NCBI RefSeq assembly: GCF_027604915.1
Contig: NZ_JAJAQC010000005.1
Span: 62,001 to 126,000, forward strand
Direction of reading: 5' to 3'
DNA length: 64,000 nt
Origin: Streptomonospora mangrovi
GTDB lineage: Bacteria > Actinomycetota > Actinomycetes > Streptosporangiales > Streptosporangiaceae
Part shown: piece after piece, positions 8,258-15,977 of the stretch
Position numbering within the stretch: position 1 is the stretch's first letter
How the letters are laid out: each line of letters begins with the position of its first letter
The notes under the pieces: generated by a model
What the model was told of the DNA's origin: nothing
What the model saw: the letters and a program-made list of their open reading frames with translations, nothing else
The model's database searches: none
Program-made: the position numbers and the translations under genes

Positions 8258-8658
8258 CACGCCCGTTCGTCGGCCGGGTGGGCGGCGGCGGCCGCGCGCG
8301 CCTGGCGCTCGATGTAGGACTGGAGGGCGCGCCATTCGATGCGGCGGTTGCGCCGGATCTTCACCGAGGCGAGGTCGCCGTCGGCGATCAGCTCGCGCAC
8401 CGTGCGCACGGAGACGTTCAGCGCGCAGGCGGTGTCGGCGACGGTCAGCAGCCACTGCGGGTGCTCGCCGTCGCGGCAGACGTAGACGGGCGCGTTGGGG
8501 CCGGAGCCGAAGAAATGGTAGGAGCGGCCCCGCCCGGAATCCGCGGCGCCGGGGCCGTGACCAGCGCCGTCGGCGGGGTCGGCGGCATTCCGGTGCGCGG
8601 TTCGGGTTCCCTCGGACTGAGCGGGAATGTTATCCTGGTTGTCGAACGTGTTTGACAT
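8257..8658 (-). CDS. Excisionase-family (MerR-like HTH) DNA-binding protein
   Basis: Encodes 133 residues from ATG 8658, chosen because AAAAGGA precedes it by four to five bases; an ATG six codons upstream lacks such a site. The first 50 residues are polar and rich in Asp/Ala. The C-terminal half holds a winged-helix DNA-binding domain of the excisionase type: WLLTVADTACALNVSVRTVR then ELIADGDLASVKI and RRNRRIEWRALQSYIERQ, where the last segment gives the wing and second helix. Such proteins regulate or direct excision of integrated elements, or act as developmental regulators like BldC. No integrase gene is present in the window, so it may be an orphan regulator. A stable hairpin lies in its 5' region. 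Confidence 0.78.
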   Translation of the reverse strand: MSNTFDNQDNIPAQSEGTRTAHRNAADPADGAGHGPGAADSGRGRSYHFFGSGPNAPVYVCRDGEHPQWLLTVADTACALNVSVRTVRELIADGDLASVKIRRNRRIEWRALQSYIERQARAAAAAHPADERA

Positions 8659-8695
8659 GTATCCTTTTCCGGGCATTCGTGTTGAACGGTTCACT

Positions 8696-8735
8696 CCCCG
8701 GCTCTGGTGTGCCAGCACCAAGGCCGGGGTTTTTT
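8696..8735 (+). terminator. T-tailed hairpin directly upstream of the excisionase-like gene
   Basis: Arms 8696-8709 (CCCCGGCTCTGGTG) and 8716-8729 (CACCAAGGCCGGGG) pair over 14 positions with two mismatches around a six-base loop, and six T residues follow at 8730-8735. By form it is an intrinsic terminator for plus-strand transcription, although no plus-strand gene precedes it. Read on the minus strand it is a hairpin in the 5' untranslated region, about 38 bases before the start at 8658. Confidence 0.6.
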
Positions 8736-9204
8736 CGTTCTCGGGCAGAAGAGCGACGAAGGAACGTAGCTCATTCGTACTTGAGAAGGCGAAAACACCG
8801 GCGGGAAAATCCCGCGTTTCCTGAGGTGGGTCCGGGCGAGCGGGCGGGCGCCTGGGGCGCTGCGCGCGGCCGAGGAGTCGTGAATCGCGTGCTCCTCCAG
8901 CCCGGTACAGCGAGATTACAGGATGATCACCGGCGGAGCAATCCACCGTCTGCCGTACCCAGCAGGCATCTTGATCAACTCCGCTGAAACGCGCTTTCGT
9001 GCACGTCAGCGCACAATCCCGCCGTTTCAACGGCGCACCGACCCGGGGAAATTCCGGTTTGCGATGAAGATGCCCGAAGCTACTCCCACGTCACCACAAA
9101 AACGGACAGGGGAGGTGAAATTTTTTCGGTGAAATGAATTCAATTACCGCTGCGGACGGCGTGTCGCGGCGGTCGCGGTCGGCCCTCACCGTCGCGGGCG
9201 GCCC
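8736..9204. other. Relatively AT-rich intergenic region
   Basis: About 470 bases with no supportable gene. The composition is clearly less GC-rich than the surrounding genes, for example around 8740-8820 and 9050-9150 where AAATTTTTTCGG and GAATTCAATTACC occur. It probably holds the promoter of the minus-strand excisionase-like gene. Short open frames here lack actinomycete codon bias and were not called. Confidence 0.45.
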
Positions 9205-9555
9205 TCACGGGCGGCCGGTGGCACGGATCCGCCGCACGATCCGCTCGGCGCCCTCCTCGTCGGCGCCGGTGGCGTCGCGCACCGCGCCGACCGCCTCGTT
9301 GCCGCGCCCCTCGGCGAGCAGCGCGCGCACCCGCTCCAGCGCATCCGCCGACAGCGGCACCGCCGGCGCACCCGGCTCCTCCAGCAGGGTGTAGCCGCCC
9401 GGAGGCGGCACGGCCCCGGCCTCCACGGCCGGCGCGGCGGCCCCGCCCTCCTCGACCGCGGCGGCCGAGCCCCGCAGCCGAGCGGTCACCCAGGTCCCCA
9501 GCCCCAGCACGGCCACCGCGCCCAGCAGGGCCAGCAGCATCATCAGCAGGCTCAT
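9205..9555 (-). CDS. Membrane-anchored protein with ribosomal L7/L12-like C-terminal domain
   Basis: Encodes 116 residues from ATG 9555. An N-terminal hydrophobic helix (SLLMMLLALLGAVAVLGLG) anchors the protein, followed by a flexible Ala/Gly/Pro linker (about residues 28-65). The last 45 residues (LSADALERVRALLAEGRGNE then AVGAVRDATGADEEGAERIV) have the helix-turn-helix-strand spacing of the L7/L12 C-terminal domain, which contacts translation factors on the ribosome. Such membrane-linked L7/L12-like proteins are seen in actinomycetes, with unknown role. It is preceded on the same strand by tRNA-Thr and its terminator. Confidence 0.65.
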   Translation of the reverse strand: MSLLMMLLALLGAVAVLGLGTWVTARLRGSAAAVEEGGAAAPAVEAGAVPPPGGYTLLEEPGAPAVPLSADALERVRALLAEGRGNEAVGAVRDATGADEEGAERIVRRIRATGRP

Positions 9556-9666
9556 ACCGGGCCTGTACCCACGTCGGCCCACATCAGCCCCGCCGAGCCC
9601 GGCGGACACACCACGGGCCGGACCCGCCCCAAGGATCGTCGGCCACCGCATTGGCCCCCCATGCAA

Positions 9667-9694
9667 AACGCCGCCCCCGTCGGGGGCGGCGTTT
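9667..9694 (-). terminator. Terminator of tRNA-Thr
   Basis: A near-perfect inverted repeat, AACGCCGCCCCC / GGGGGCGGCGTTT with a three-base loop, starts seven bases after the tRNA and is followed on the minus strand by TTTTGCAT. It also works as a hairpin on the plus strand. Confidence 0.7.
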
Positions 9695-9700
9695 GCGCTG

Positions 9701-9773
9701 AGCCGCCTGTCGGAATCGAACCGACGACCTATTCATTACGAGTGAATCGCTCTACCGACTGAGCTAAGGCGGC
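9701..9773 (-). tRNA. tRNA-Thr (anticodon CGT)
   Basis: The 73-base minus-strand sequence folds as a cloverleaf: acceptor GCCGCCT paired with AGGCGGC, D-arm GCTC/GAGC with loop AGTCGGTA, anticodon stem ATTCA/TGAAT enclosing loop CTCGTAA (anticodon CGT, codon ACG), variable loop AGGTC, and T-arm GTCGG/CCGAC with loop TTCGATT. CCA is not encoded. Confidence 0.95.
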
Positions 9774-9866
9774 ACTGCCCCGACCAGCGGGGCGTGCCCA
9801 GTCTAACGTGTTCCGGCGGCGGGGCGGTACACGGATTCGTGGGCCGCAGGCCGGTGCGGGCACGGG

Positions 9867-11471
9867 TTATTCGGGGCAGACGGTGCCGTGCTCAGGCGGC
9901 TCGGCGTGGAGGAGGTAGGTGTCGACGGCGGAGTCGACGCAGGGGTTGCCTTGGAGGTAGGCGGTGTGGCCGTCGCCCTCGCGGGTGAGCAGGACGCCGG
10001 AGTCGAGGTCGTCGGCCAACGCCTCGGCCCAGGCGTGGGGGGTGGCGTTGTCGCGCGTGGTGCCCACCACCAGGATGGGCGCGGCCCCGGGGGCGTCCAG
10101 CGGCTCGGGGTCGGCCACGGCGTCGCGGGGCCAGTAGGCGCAGGTGAGGGCGCCCCAGGTGAGGCCGGCGCCGAAGACCGGCGCGGCGTCCTCGGCGGAG
10201 GCGGCGGCCTCGGTGTAGGCGTCGACGTCGCGCGGGGCGGGGCGGTCGGAGCAGTTCACCGCCACCAGCGCCGAGGTGTAGTTGGCGTAGTGGTCGGGGT
10301 CGTCGCGGTTGTAGAGGTCGCCGGCCAGCCGCAGGAGCGCGGTGCCGTCGCCGTCGAAGGCGTCGGCCAGGGCGGTGCTCAGCCGAGGCCAGTAGGACTC
10401 GCTGTAGAGCGCCGAGAGCACGCCCAGCTCCAGCCACGAGCGGCGGGCCTCCAGGCCGTCGCCGAGGTCGTTGCGCAGGGGGCTGCGCCCGGCGGTGGCG
10501 AGCAGGTCCTCGACGCGCTCGACGGCGTCGTCGACGGAGTCGCCGCGACCGCCCAGCGGGCAGTCGGGGAGGTCCAGGCAGTGGGCGGCGAACGCGCGCA
10601 GCGCGGTCTCGGAGCCCTCGGCCTGCTGCATGCCGAGGTCGACCACGTCCAGGGAGGGGTCCATGGCGCCGTCGAGGACCAGCGCCCGCACGCGGTCGGG
10701 GAACCGGTCGGCGTAGTGGGCGCCGAGGTAGGTGCCGTAGGACTTGCCGAGGTAGGTCAGGCGGTCGTCGCCCAGGGCGGAGCGCAGGACGTCCATGTCG
10801 CGGGCGACGGCGGCGGTGCCCATGTGGCCCATCAGGTCGCCGGCGCGGTCGCGGCAGCCGGCGACGAACCCGCGGTTGACGGCGACGAGTTCGGCCACCC
10901 CGGAGTCGGTGAGTTCGGCGGGGTCGGAGTCGCCGTCGCGGCTGAGGTAGTCGACGCCGAGGTAGTCGTCCATGCCCGAGGGGTCCAGGCAGGTGATCGG
11001 CGCGCTGCGGCCGACCCCGCGCGGGTCGAAGCCGACCACGTCGAAGCGGTCGCGGACCTCGGCGCTGATGGCGCGGGGCGCCGCGCCGGCGTAGTCGAAG
11101 CCCGAGCCGCCCGGCCCGCCCGGGTTCACGACCAGGGAGCCCTGGGGATCGCCCGAGGCGGCGGGCAGGCGGCGCACCGCGATGTCCAGCCGGGCGCCGC
11201 CGGGGTCGGAGTAGTCGAGCGGGACCTCGAAGGTGCCGCACTCGAAGCCGTCGCCGCAGTCGGACCAGGAGATCTCCTGGCCGTAGAAGGCGGACAGCCG
11301 GCCGCCGCCGGGGGTGTCCTCCGATGGGCCGGGGCGGTCGGGGCCGCCGCAGCCCGCCAGCGCCGTACCCAGCAGCACCGCCGACACCACCACCGCGGCG
11401 GCCGCACGCCGAACGCCCGCGCCGCGCGAGCCCCGCCGCGCCGCGGGTTTGACCGCCGTTCCCGTGTCCAC
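9867..11471 (-). CDS. Secreted lipoprotein tripeptidyl aminopeptidase (alpha/beta hydrolase)
   Basis: Encodes 534 residues from GTG 11471. An N-terminal signal with an Ala/Val-rich core ends at lipobox LAGC, predicting a lipid-anchored cell-surface protein. The alpha/beta hydrolase features are VVNPGGPGGSGFDYA (oxyanion loop), VVGFDPRGVGRSAP, the nucleophile elbow GKSYGTYLG with the catalytic Ser, and a C-terminal GDGHTAYLQ containing the catalytic His. The C-terminal part matches the TAP-like C-terminal domain, including the PILVVGTTRDNATP strand with the acid residue. This family removes tripeptides from the N terminus of proteins and peptides (Streptomyces Tap/Slp). It lies next to holB, an arrangement I recall from streptomycete genomes. 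Its role is probably extracellular peptide nutrition. Confidence 0.88.
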   Translation of the reverse strand: MDTGTAVKPAARRGSRGAGVRRAAAAVVVSAVLLGTALAGCGGPDRPGPSEDTPGGGRLSAFYGQEISWSDCGDGFECGTFEVPLDYSDPGGARLDIAVRRLPAASGDPQGSLVVNPGGPGGSGFDYAGAAPRAISAEVRDRFDVVGFDPRGVGRSAPITCLDPSGMDDYLGVDYLSRDGDSDPAELTDSGVAELVAVNRGFVAGCRDRAGDLMGHMGTAAVARDMDVLRSALGDDRLTYLGKSYGTYLGAHYADRFPDRVRALVLDGAMDPSLDVVDLGMQQAEGSETALRAFAAHCLDLPDCPLGGRGDSVDDAVERVEDLLATAGRSPLRNDLGDGLEARRSWLELGVLSALYSESYWPRLSTALADAFDGDGTALLRLAGDLYNRDDPDHYANYTSALVAVNCSDRPAPRDVDAYTEAAASAEDAAPVFGAGLTWGALTCAYWPRDAVADPEPLDAPGAAPILVVGTTRDNATPHAWAEALADDLDSGVLLTREGDGHTAYLQGNPCVDSAVDTYLLHAEPPEHGTVCPE

Positions 11472-11562
11472 GCCGCAACCCTAGCCGCGCCGCGCCGGCC
11501 CGTGCGCCGGTTGTCCACAGGCGGTGGAAACCGCCCGGCCCCGGCCGGGCGGGGGCCGGGGA

Positions 11563-12744
11563 TCAGCCCTGGTACAGGGCTGCGGTCATGGCCTCCATGG
11601 CGATCTGCGGGTGCACGTTGGCCGCGATGCGGGCGCGGCAGGCCATGACGGCGTCGATGCGGCGCAGCGTGGACTCCGGGGTGGAGGCGCTCGCCACCCG
11701 CTGGAGGTCGGCCCGGTGCGCGGCGGTGGACAGCTCCACCCGCGCCCCCACCTGCACGGCCAGCACGTCGCGGTAGAACGCCGCGAGGTCCATCAGCGCG
11801 AGGTCGTAGGTGTCGCGCTTGATGCGCGTGGCCCGCCGCTTCTGCTGCTCCTCCAGATCCTTGAGCGCGCCCGCCGCGCCCCGCACGGCCTTGGCCACGC
11901 CCTTGCCGGTGGAGCCCTCGCCGAAGGCGGCCTTGAGGTCGGAGCGCTCCTGGTCGTCGAGGCCGGCGGTGGTGGCCTTGGCCTCGGCCTCGGCGAGTTC
12001 GTAGAGCCGGGCGGCGGCGGCCACGCACGCGCCGGTGCCGTCCAGCCGCGCCGGGATGCCCAGCACCTCGGCCCGGCGCTCGCGCGCGGCGGGGTCGGTG
12101 GCCAACTGCCGGGCGCGCTCGACGTTGCCGGCGGCCGCCCGCGCGGCCTCGGCCGCCTGGCCGGGGTCGACCCCGTGGCGGTTGACCAGCAGGTCCACGA
12201 CCGCGCCGGTGGGCGGGGTGCGCAGGGTCACCAGGCGGCAGCGCGAGCGGATGGTGACCAGCAGGTCCTCGGCGGTGGGGGTGCACAGCAGCCACACCGT
12301 GCGCGGCGAGGGCTCCTCGACCGCCTTGAGCAGGGCGTTGGACGCGGCCTCGGTGGCGCGGTCGGCGTCCTCGAACAGCACGACGCGGAACCGGCCGCCG
12401 GTGGGCCGCGACGCGGCGCGCAGCACGAGTTCGCGGGTCTTGTCGACGCCGAAGCTCAGCCCGCTGGGCCGGACGTACAGGACGTCGGGGTGGGTGCCGG
12501 CCAGCACCTGGTGGCAGGAGCCGCACCGGCCGCAGCCGGTGTCGGGGGACTCGGGGCACTGGAGGGCGGCGGCGAAGGCGCGCGCGGCCTCGGCGCGGCC
12601 CGAGCCCGGCGGGCCGGTGAACAGCCAGGCGTGGGTCATGCCCTCGCCGGCGCCGCCGGCCAGCAGGTGGCCGGCGCCGCGCACGGCACCGCGGAGCTGG
12701 TCGACCACGGAGTCCTGGCCGACCAGGTCATCGAAGACGCTCAC
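11563..12744 (-). CDS. holB: DNA polymerase III subunit delta'
   Basis: Encodes 393 residues from GTG 12744, where the conserved start VSVFDDLVGQDSVV begins; an in-frame ATG at 12756 adds four residues. It is a clamp-loader subunit that helps open and load the sliding clamp at the replication fork. Visible features are the degenerate P-loop GPPGSGRAE (Lys replaced by Arg, as is usual for delta', which does not hydrolyse ATP), the zinc module C-x7-C-x2-C-x2-C (last part CGRCGSC), the VLFEDADRATEAASNALLK segment around the DExx-like position, and the SRC motif (IRSRCRLVTL). It is downstream of the MFS-Tmk gene on the same strand, with a hairpin between them. Confidence 0.92.
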   Translation of the reverse strand: MSVFDDLVGQDSVVDQLRGAVRGAGHLLAGGAGEGMTHAWLFTGPPGSGRAEAARAFAAALQCPESPDTGCGRCGSCHQVLAGTHPDVLYVRPSGLSFGVDKTRELVLRAASRPTGGRFRVVLFEDADRATEAASNALLKAVEEPSPRTVWLLCTPTAEDLLVTIRSRCRLVTLRTPPTGAVVDLLVNRHGVDPGQAAEAARAAAGNVERARQLATDPAARERRAEVLGIPARLDGTGACVAAAARLYELAEAEAKATTAGLDDQERSDLKAAFGEGSTGKGVAKAVRGAAGALKDLEEQQKRRATRIKRDTYDLALMDLAAFYRDVLAVQVGARVELSTAAHRADLQRVASASTPESTLRRIDAVMACRARIAANVHPQIAMEAMTAALYQG

Positions 12745-12893
12745 CCGACCCAGCATAGGCAGTGCCGCCGACACCCCCGCCCGGCGACACCGCGCACCCC
12801 CGCCGGCACCGCACGGGCCTCCCCGCTCTCCCCCGGCGCCCGCTCCGCGCCCGGCCCGGATCCGCCCGCCGTCAACGTTCCCGGAAAACGCGG

Positions 12894-12925
12894 CGGCCGC
12901 CGAGGGGCGCACCCCCCGGCGGCCG
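12894..12925 (-). terminator. Hairpin downstream of MFS-Tmk gene
   Basis: CGGCCGCCGAGGGG (12894-12907) pairs with CCCCCCGGCGGCCG (12912-12925), one mismatch and a four-base loop, starting 14 bases beyond the stop at 12939. No T-run follows, as is common in this GC range. Confidence 0.55.
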
Positions 12926-12938
12926 GTCGACCGCGGCG

Positions 12939-15359
12939 CTACTCCTTGATCGTGGGCAGCATCCCGGTGATCGCCTCGGCGTCCTTGGGCACCGGGTCGG
13001 GCAGGATCGGCCGCAGCCGCCGCTGGATCGCGCGGGTGATCTCCTCGGCCGGCTCGCGGGCGTCCAGCACCAGGTAGCGGGCGGGGTCGCGGTCGGCCAG
13101 GTCGCGGAAGCCCTTGCGCACCCGCGCGTGGAACTCCGCCGACTCCGCCTCGATGCGGTCGGTGCTGCCGCCCAGCCGGGCCAGCCCCTCATCCGGCGGG
13201 ATGTCCAGCAGCACGGTCAGGTCGGGCGCCAGCTCGCCGGTGGCCCACTCGTTGACCCGCTCCACCTCGGCGCGCACCAGGTCGCGCCCGGCGCCCTGGT
13301 AGGCCAGCGTGGAGTCGATGTAGCGGTCGCTGATGACGATCGCGCCGCGCCGCAGCGCCGGCAGGATGACCTTGGAGACGTGCTCGGCCCGGTCGGCGGC
13401 GTACAGCAGCGCCTCGGCCCGCGCCGACATGCCGGTGTGCTCGCGGTCCAGCAGCAGCGCGCGCAGCCGCATGCCCAGCTTGGTGGAGCCGGGCTCGCGG
13501 GTCGAGACGACCTCGAAGCCCTCCTCGCGCAGCCACACCGAGAGCTGCCCCACCTGCGTGGACTTCCCGGCGCCCTCACCGCCCTCCAGGACGATGAACG
13601 TGCCCGGCAGCCGCTTCTCCTCGGCGGCGTCGGCCGAGGGCAGCGGCACGCCGCGCAGCGCGGCGAACAGCTCGCGGCGCAGCGGGACCTCGCCGCCGGT
13701 GTCCACCCTCCGGGCGCCGAGGAACCCGGCGACCAGGACCGCCACGGCGGCGATCAGCAGCACCGCGCCGGTGCCCAGGAACTCGTAGGTGAGCTCGCCC
13801 AGCCGCAGCGAGTGGTCGCCGATGGCGGCGGCCAGCAGCGGCGCGGCCACCATGACCAGCAGCAACTGGGTGCGCGCCACGGCGCTGAGGTAGCCCAGCG
13901 TGCGGGTGCGGACGTCGTCCTCCAGCTCCTGGGCCATGAGGGTGAGCCCGGTGACCCAGGAGACGCCGGCCGCCACGCCCGAGGCGGCCACCAGCACCGC
14001 CGCCAGGGCCATGTTGGGGATGAGCCCGGTGACCAGCAGCGCGATACCGGAGGCGGCGATGGCCACGCCGAACAGCCGCGCCCGGCTGAGGTGGCGCAGG
14101 ATGCGCGGCCCGGCCATCATGCCCAGCGCCATGCCCGCGAACGCCGCGCCGAACAGCACGGCGAACCCGGCGTTGCCCGCGCCCAGGCCGTCGGCGTGCA
14201 CGCGGCCCACGCCCGCCACGGCGGCGACGGCCGGGAACACCCCGGCCATGCCGGTGAGCAGCCCGCGCACCAGCGGCGTGGTGGCGGCGAACCGGCCGCC
14301 CTGCCACAGCGTGCGCAGCAGGTTCTCGGGCTGGAAGCGCTCCTTGGCCGGGCGCCGCTCGCCGGGGCCGGGCGGCATTTCGGGGCCCGGCGGGATCTCG
14401 GCGCCGGCCGGTACCAGCGGCGCGGTGCGGTCGTCGCCGCCGGCGGCCGGCTGCCCGCCGGTGGTGGCCAGGGGCGCGGTGCGCTCGTTGCTGTCGGCGG
14501 CGTGCTCGCCCGTGGTGGCCAGCGGGGCGGTGCGCTCGTTGGCCGCCTGGTCGGTGGTGCGCAGCGGCGTGGTGCGCTCGTTGTCGGGCGGGGGCGCCAC
14601 CGGGACCTCCCGGGTGGGCGCCGACCCGCTCGGCTTGGGCGCGGCCGTGGGCGGGGTCTCCAGGCTCTCGCGGCGCGCGGCCGGCAGCAGCCACGCCGTC
14701 ACGGCGGCGGCGACGAACACCACCCCGGCGGCGTACAGCGCGGCGTCGGCCTGCGGGTTGAGGAAGGCGTCGGCGGCGGAATCGGCGGCATCGGTGCTGC
14801 CGCCCTGCACCGCCGCGCCGATGAGCCAGCTCACCGATGCCAGCAGCGCGAACAGCGCGGCGGCCACCGGGGCGGCGCCGTAGGCGGTGAGCAGGCCCAG
14901 GCGCGCGGCCTGCGGCAGCTTCTTCTTGGGGACCAGGTCGGTGAGGGCGGCGTCCTTGGCCGGGGACCACGCCAGGGCGGCGATCTCGGCGAGGAAGCCG
15001 GCGATCAGCAGCCAGTCCAGCCGCCCGGCGATGGGGATGGACAGGTAGAGGAGGCCGCGCAGGGCGTCGGTGGCGACCATGGTCAGGCGCCGGTCGAACC
15101 GGTCGGCGAGCAGCCCGCTGAGCGGGCTCAGCAGGACCGGCGGGCCGAGCTTGACGGCGGCGGCGCCCGCGACGGCGAAGGACCGCGTCAGCGGGTCGAG
15201 GTCGCGGGTGAGGACCGCGGCCAGCGCGACAAGGGCGAGCAGGCCGAGCCAGTCGCCGAGACTGGAGAGCGACAGCGAGATCCACAGACGGCGGAACGGC
15301 TTGATCGCGAGGACACCGCGCGCTTCGCCCGGCGCTCCAAAGGGGGCAGATCTGCTCAT
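12939..15359 (-). CDS. tmk: MFS transporter fused to thymidylate kinase
   Basis: Encodes 806 residues from ATG 15359 without interruption. Residues 1 to about 520 form an MFS-type membrane domain with a Ser/Thr-rich cytoplasmic loop in the middle that repeats the unit NERTAPL four times with variation (NERTTPL, NERTAPL, NERTAPL, DDRTAPL). From about residue 585 the chain is a complete dTMP kinase: P-loop LEGGEGAGKST, the DR(Y) motif ISDRYIDSTLAYQGAGRD, and the TREPG motif, which makes dTDP from dTMP and ATP. The same fusion is known in streptomycete tmk genes. The membrane half could localise the kinase or transport something related to thymidine; this is unproven. It lies in a replication cluster between topA and holB. 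Confidence 0.9.
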   Translation of the reverse strand: MSRSAPFGAPGEARGVLAIKPFRRLWISLSLSSLGDWLGLLALVALAAVLTRDLDPLTRSFAVAGAAAVKLGPPVLLSPLSGLLADRFDRRLTMVATDALRGLLYLSIPIAGRLDWLLIAGFLAEIAALAWSPAKDAALTDLVPKKKLPQAARLGLLTAYGAAPVAAALFALLASVSWLIGAAVQGGSTDAADSAADAFLNPQADAALYAAGVVFVAAAVTAWLLPAARRESLETPPTAAPKPSGSAPTREVPVAPPPDNERTTPLRTTDQAANERTAPLATTGEHAADSNERTAPLATTGGQPAAGGDDRTAPLVPAGAEIPPGPEMPPGPGERRPAKERFQPENLLRTLWQGGRFAATTPLVRGLLTGMAGVFPAVAAVAGVGRVHADGLGAGNAGFAVLFGAAFAGMALGMMAGPRILRHLSRARLFGVAIAASGIALLVTGLIPNMALAAVLVAASGVAAGVSWVTGLTLMAQELEDDVRTRTLGYLSAVARTQLLLVMVAAPLLAAAIGDHSLRLGELTYEFLGTGAVLLIAAVAVLVAGFLGARRVDTGGEVPLRRELFAALRGVPLPSADAAEEKRLPGTFIVLEGGEGAGKSTQVGQLSVWLREEGFEVVSTREPGSTKLGMRLRALLLDREHTGMSARAEALLYAADRAEHVSKVILPALRRGAIVISDRYIDSTLAYQGAGRDLVRAEVERVNEWATGELAPDLTVLLDIPPDEGLARLGGSTDRIEAESAEFHARVRKGFRDLADRDPARYLVLDAREPAEEITRAIQRRLRPILPDPVPKDAEAITGMLPTIKE

Positions 15360-15664
15360 AGCGGTGAGGGTATCGACTGTTCTGATACGGGGACGTGGGC
15401 TGTGCGACGGCCGAGGCCGGATGGTGCGGCGGCCCGACGGGGCCGGACGGTGCGGCGGCGCCGGGACTCCAGCGCCAGCCTAGTGCGAAACGTGAGGACG
15501 GCGGCAGCGCGCTCAGCACGGGCGCGCGGCGCTCGCGGGCGCGGCCGCCCGGATGCGGTACGGCGTTCGCGAACTGTACTGCCGGTGCGGTGCGGGCGCC
15601 ACCCCACGGCCCGCCGGGCGGACTACGGAGCAGCCCGGCGCGACCCCGCGCGGCACGGGACCTT

Positions 15665-15952
15665 CGCCCCTGGCGCACGGATCGCCGAAGCGTGACACGG
15701 CAGGCTCGGTCGGCCGCCGAGGGCGGGCGGCCGAGCCCGTCCACAGGTGTCCGCACCCTTGACCCGGCCACTCGGCTACCCGGTGCGCGCGACGCACGCC
15801 GGGCGCCGCGTGAGGCCGTTGGCCCTGGCAGACGGACCGCCGAGGCGTGACACGGCGGGGACGGCCGGCCGCAGGCGGCGGCCGGCCGGTCACGTGCACA
15901 GGTGACCGCACCCCCGACCCGGCCACCCGGCCACCCGGTGCGCGGCGCGCAC
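15665..15952. repeat. Imperfect 130-bp tandem duplication with internal hairpins
   Basis: Copy A (15665-15796) and copy B (15823-15952) are offset by about 158 bases and share long blocks, such as CGAAGCGTGACACGGC / CGAGGCGTGACACGGC and the TCCACAGGTGTCCGCACCC / GCACAGGTGACCGCACCC part. Each copy has a GC hairpin at the same place, but with different bases, so pairing is kept. The 617-base gap between topA and the MFS-Tmk gene has no supportable gene. Confidence 0.7.
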
Positions 15953-15977
15953 CCGGTGCGGCGGCGGGAGCCGGGCT

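Noticed and set aside
8923-9132. 69-residue plus-strand open frame in the AT-richer gap
   Set aside because: No ribosome site, no codon bias, no motif.
12762-15695. 977-residue plus-strand open frame antisense to the MFS-Tmk gene
   Set aside because: Antisense shadow of a gene with strong kinase and transporter motifs.
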